A stretch of 64,000 bases of DNA from Ancylobacter moscoviensis (GTDB lineage Bacteria > Pseudomonadota > Alphaproteobacteria > Rhizobiales > Xanthobacteraceae). The notes beneath the pieces are model-generated. The model did no database searches. It was not told the DNA's origin and saw only the letters and a program-made list of their open reading frames with translations. Within the stretch, counting starts at the first letter, position 1. Each line of letters starts with the position of its first letter. Made by a program: the position numbers and the translations under genes. Shown piece by piece: positions 62,035-64,000 of this stretch. The stretch covers positions 186,001-250,000 of the forward strand of contig NZ_VMBP01000007.1 in assembly GCF_007559435.1 (NCBI RefSeq), written 5' to 3'.

Positions 62035-62547
62035 ATGTTGCGTTGGAAGTCTTTCTGCCTGGCCGTGATGGCTGCGCAGCTTCTTGTGCCCGCGAGCCTT
62101 CAGGCGCGTGAGACGGTGCCGTTCGACAAGCCGGAATACCGGCCGGGCACCATCGTCGTCAGCACGAAGGAGCGCCGTCTCTACCTCGTTCTCGGCCAGG
62201 GGCAGGCGCTTCGCTATCCGGTCGCGGTGGGCAAGCGCGGCAAGCAGTGGCAGGGGCAGGCGCGAATCGAACGCAAATATGTCGAGCCGGCCTGGTCGCC
62301 GCCCGACGAGATCAAGCGCGACAACCCGAAGCTGCCGGCCGTCATCGCCGGTGGAGCGCCGGACAACCCGATGGGCGCGCGCGCCATGACGCTCACCGGC
62401 GGCGGGCAGTATGCGATCCACGGCACCAACCGGCCGCGCTCGATCGGCACCTTCGCCTCCTATGGCTGCGTGCGCATGCACAATGACGACATCATCGATC
62501 TCTACGGCCGCGTCGGCGTTGGCACACCCGTGGTGATGCTGCCCTGA
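62035..62547 (+). CDS. L,D-transpeptidase (YkuD domain)
   Basis: A 170-residue periplasmic enzyme that forms 3-3 cross-links in peptidoglycan or joins proteins to it. A signal peptide (SFCLAVMAAQLLVPASLQA) is followed by one YkuD domain. TIVVSTKERRLYLVLGQGQALRYPVAVGK opens it. The catalytic block is HGTNRPRSIG-TFASYGCVRM, with the His and the nucleophile Cys. The start is the ATG at 62035; the frame extends 28 codons upstream through non-signal sequence. Common in rhizobia, where such enzymes occur in many copies. Confidence 0.9.
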   Translation: MLRWKSFCLAVMAAQLLVPASLQARETVPFDKPEYRPGTIVVSTKERRLYLVLGQGQALRYPVAVGKRGKQWQGQARIERKYVEPAWSPPDEIKRDNPKLPAVIAGGAPDNPMGARAMTLTGGGQYAIHGTNRPRSIGTFASYGCVRMHNDDIIDLYGRVGVGTPVVMLP

Positions 62548-62589
62548 GGCTTCGCCTGCGTGGCTCCATCCACCGCGACCGAGATATGA

Positions 62590-62617
62590 AAAAGGCCCGC
62601 TCTCCGGCGGGCCTTTT
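62590..62617. terminator. Bidirectional terminator between the L,D-transpeptidase gene and pyk
   Basis: AAAAGGCCCGC and GCGGGCCTTTT pair over 11 bases around TCTCCG. The A-run before and T-run after make it a good intrinsic terminator on both strands. It lies 43 bases after the transpeptidase stop and 50 bases after the pyk stop on the other strand. Confidence 0.85.
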
Positions 62618-62666
62618 CTGCATCGGCGAGGCGCCCCGCGCATGGTGGGGGCGAATCGTGGCGAGG

Positions 62667-64000
62667 CTAGTCGGCCTTGTCGGCCACCGGCATGGAGCGG
62701 ACCGCTGCCCCACCGGCGCTCTTGGCCGCCGCGCGCGGGCGCAGCGTGTCGGTCTTGTCCTCGGGGCGCGGCTTGCGCGTCGCGATCGACTTGTCGACCG
62801 TGACGAGGCGCAGCACGTTGGTCGTGCCGGGAGTGGCGAAGGGCACGCCGGCGGTGATGGCGATCTTGTCGCCTTCCTTGGCGAAGCCATGCTCCACCGT
62901 GACCTGCGTCGCCTTGGTCGCCATTTCGCCGAAGGTGTGGATCTCTTCCGGCGCGTGCACGACATGCACGCCGTAGGACATCACCAGCCGGCGGGCGGTG
63001 GAAAGCTGGCTGGCGATGCCGACGATCGGGATGCGCGGGCGCTCGCGCGCCGCGTGCAGCGTCGTCGTGCCGGAGAGCGTGTAGGTGACGATGGCGGCGG
63101 CATCGATCGACAGGGCGGCCTGATAGGCGGCCTGCGTCACCGCGTCGGCGACCGAATGGCCGGCGTCCGGGCGCTGCGATTCGATGATGGCGCGGTAGCC
63201 GGGATCGCGCTCCACCTGCTTGATGATCTGGTCCATCATCGCCACCGCCTCGACCGGATACTGCCCGGCGGCGCTCTCGGCCGAGAGCATCACCGCATCG
63301 GCGCCGTCATAGACGGCGGTGGCGACGTCCGAGACCTCGGCGCGGGTCGGCACCGGGGCGCTGATCATCGATTCCAGCATCTGCGTCGCCACGATCACCG
63401 GCTTGCCGAGGCGGCGGGATTCGCGGATCACGCGCTTCTGCAGCGCCGGAATCTCGGGAAGCGACAGCTCCACGCCGAGGTCGCCGCGCGCCACCATGAT
63501 GCTGTCGGAGAGCTCGGTGAGGCGGGTGAGGTGCTCGACCGCCTGCGGCTTCTCCAGCTTGAGGTTCACCTGCGCGCGGCCCTGGATCAGCTCCTTGGCC
63601 TCGATCACGTCCTCGGGGCGCTGCACGAAGGAGAGGGCGATCCATTCCACGCCGAGGTCGAGCGCGAAGAATAGGTCGGAGCGGTCCTTGTCGGTGAGAG
63701 CCGAGACCGGCAGCAGCACGTCGGGGACATTGAAGCCCTTGTTGTTGGAAAGCTTGTTGCCGGCGATGACCTCGGCCTCGATATAGCCGTTGCCCTTTTT
63801 GACGACGCGCACGCGCACCTTGCCGTCGTCCAGCAGCACGGTCGAGCCCTCGTGCAGGGCCTCGAGGATTTCCGGGTGCGGGATCGGCACGCGCTTCTCG
63901 TCGCCCGGCGCCGTGTCGGTGTCGAAGCGGATGGTGGTGCCGGCGGTGAGATTGATGAAGCCGTCGACGAAGCGGCCGAGGCGCAGCTTCGGGCCCTGCA
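62667..64000 (-). CDS. pyk: Pyruvate kinase (N-terminus outside the window)
   Basis: About 444 codons of pyruvate kinase, which makes ATP and pyruvate from phosphoenolpyruvate and ADP. The frame runs to the window edge, where QGPKLRLGRF is visible, so about 35-70 N-terminal residues are missing. A GTG at 63890 is internal, not the start. Later blocks are the B-domain (VLLDDGKVRVRV), SNNKGFNVPDV, DKDRSDLFFAL, VMVARGDLGVEL, the signature VIVATQMLESMI, and PTRAEVSDVATAVYDGADAVMLSAESA. A C-terminal extension of about 35 residues (KPRPEDKTDTLRPRAAAKSA) is unusual. Confidence 0.95.
   Translation of the reverse strand, partial: QGPKLRLGRFVDGFINLTAGTTIRFDTDTAPGDEKRVPIPHPEILEALHEGSTVLLDDGKVRVRVVKKGNGYIEAEVIAGNKLSNNKGFNVPDVLLPVSALTDKDRSDLFFALDLGVEWIALSFVQRPEDVIEAKELIQGRAQVNLKLEKPQAVEHLTRLTELSDSIMVARGDLGVELSLPEIPALQKRVIRESRRLGKPVIVATQMLESMISAPVPTRAEVSDVATAVYDGADAVMLSAESAAGQYPVEAVAMMDQIIKQVERDPGYRAIIESQRPDAGHSVADAVTQAAYQAALSIDAAAIVTYTLSGTTTLHAARERPRIPIVGIASQLSTARRLVMSYGVHVVHAPEEIHTFGEMATKATQVTVEHGFAKEGDKIAITAGVPFATPGTTNVLRLVTVDKSIATRKPRPEDKTDTLRPRAAAKSAGGAAVRSMPVADKAD

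Noticed and set aside
1..64000. CRISPR array, tRNA, rRNA, IS element or prophage
   Set aside because: No regularly spaced repeats, cloverleaf-like or rRNA-like stretch, transposase, integrase or phage structural gene was seen while reading.

Overview
The window is GC-rich, tightly packed chromosomal DNA from an alphaproteobacterium. It most likely comes from the Hyphomicrobiales: the cellulose locus is of the bcsN/bcsA-B-Z-K kind found in Rhizobium and Agrobacterium, lpsL, DUF995 and CbbQ/CbbO genes are present, and TTGA-N6-TCAA (FNR/FixK-type) boxes occur. A Xanthobacteraceae-like member such as Ancylobacter or Starkeya would fit, but that is a guess from gene content. I see no rRNA, tRNA, CRISPR array, insertion sequence or prophage. 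Many genes overlap by ATGA, and TTG or GTG starts are used several times.

Layout. 1-1440: the start of an exported protein and a divergent AraC regulator. 1533-4581: a DUF3141 hydrolase and a FabI paralogue behind an FNR-type box. 4619-7689 (minus): ppk2, two small genes and an HlyD-type adaptor. 8067-12931 (plus): a complete arginine deiminase operon, arcD-arcB-arcC-arcA. 13011-19873 (minus): a polysaccharide operon, uxs, a UDP-sugar 4-epimerase, a membrane GT2 synthase, ugd, a GH26-like hydrolase and a DUF995 protein, with an unusually long AT-rich upstream region (19874-20677). 20678-27333: a Na+/H+ antiporter, UDP-glucuronate 4-epimerase, a pyruvate-dehydrogenase-E1-like transketolase with a divergent Lrp regulator, and a DUF72 protein. 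27317-30207 (minus): PepSY protein, cytochrome b561, response regulator and histidine kinase. 30321-38786: alcohol dehydrogenase plus phosphoketolase, divergent from a YhiI-RbbA-YhhJ-type exporter, around one FNR-type box. 38794-42654: a flavin reductase and cbbQ/cbbO. 42719-45891 (minus): amiC-amiR-amiE with a terminator in the amiE leader. 45964-49762: TetR, aldo/keto reductase, MFS exporter and LysR. 49808-59526: the cellulose locus. 59546-64000: an acyltransferase, exported proteins, a 57-aa repeat peptide, an L,D-transpeptidase and pyruvate kinase, which runs off the end.

How the parts fit. Several modules make ATP or dispose of reductant when oxygen is low: arginine deiminase (ATP from carbamoyl phosphate), phosphoketolase (acetyl phosphate) with an alcohol dehydrogenase, PPK2 (polyphosphate to nucleotide), and DUF3141-FabI. 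FNR/FixK-like boxes lie in front of three of these units, which suggests a micro-oxic survival regulon spread along the segment. A second theme is surface glycans: cellulose, a probable xylose/arabinose/uronic-acid polysaccharide, and sugar nucleotide enzymes (Ugd, Uxs, 4-epimerases). Functions are inferred from reading the translations; no database search was run.
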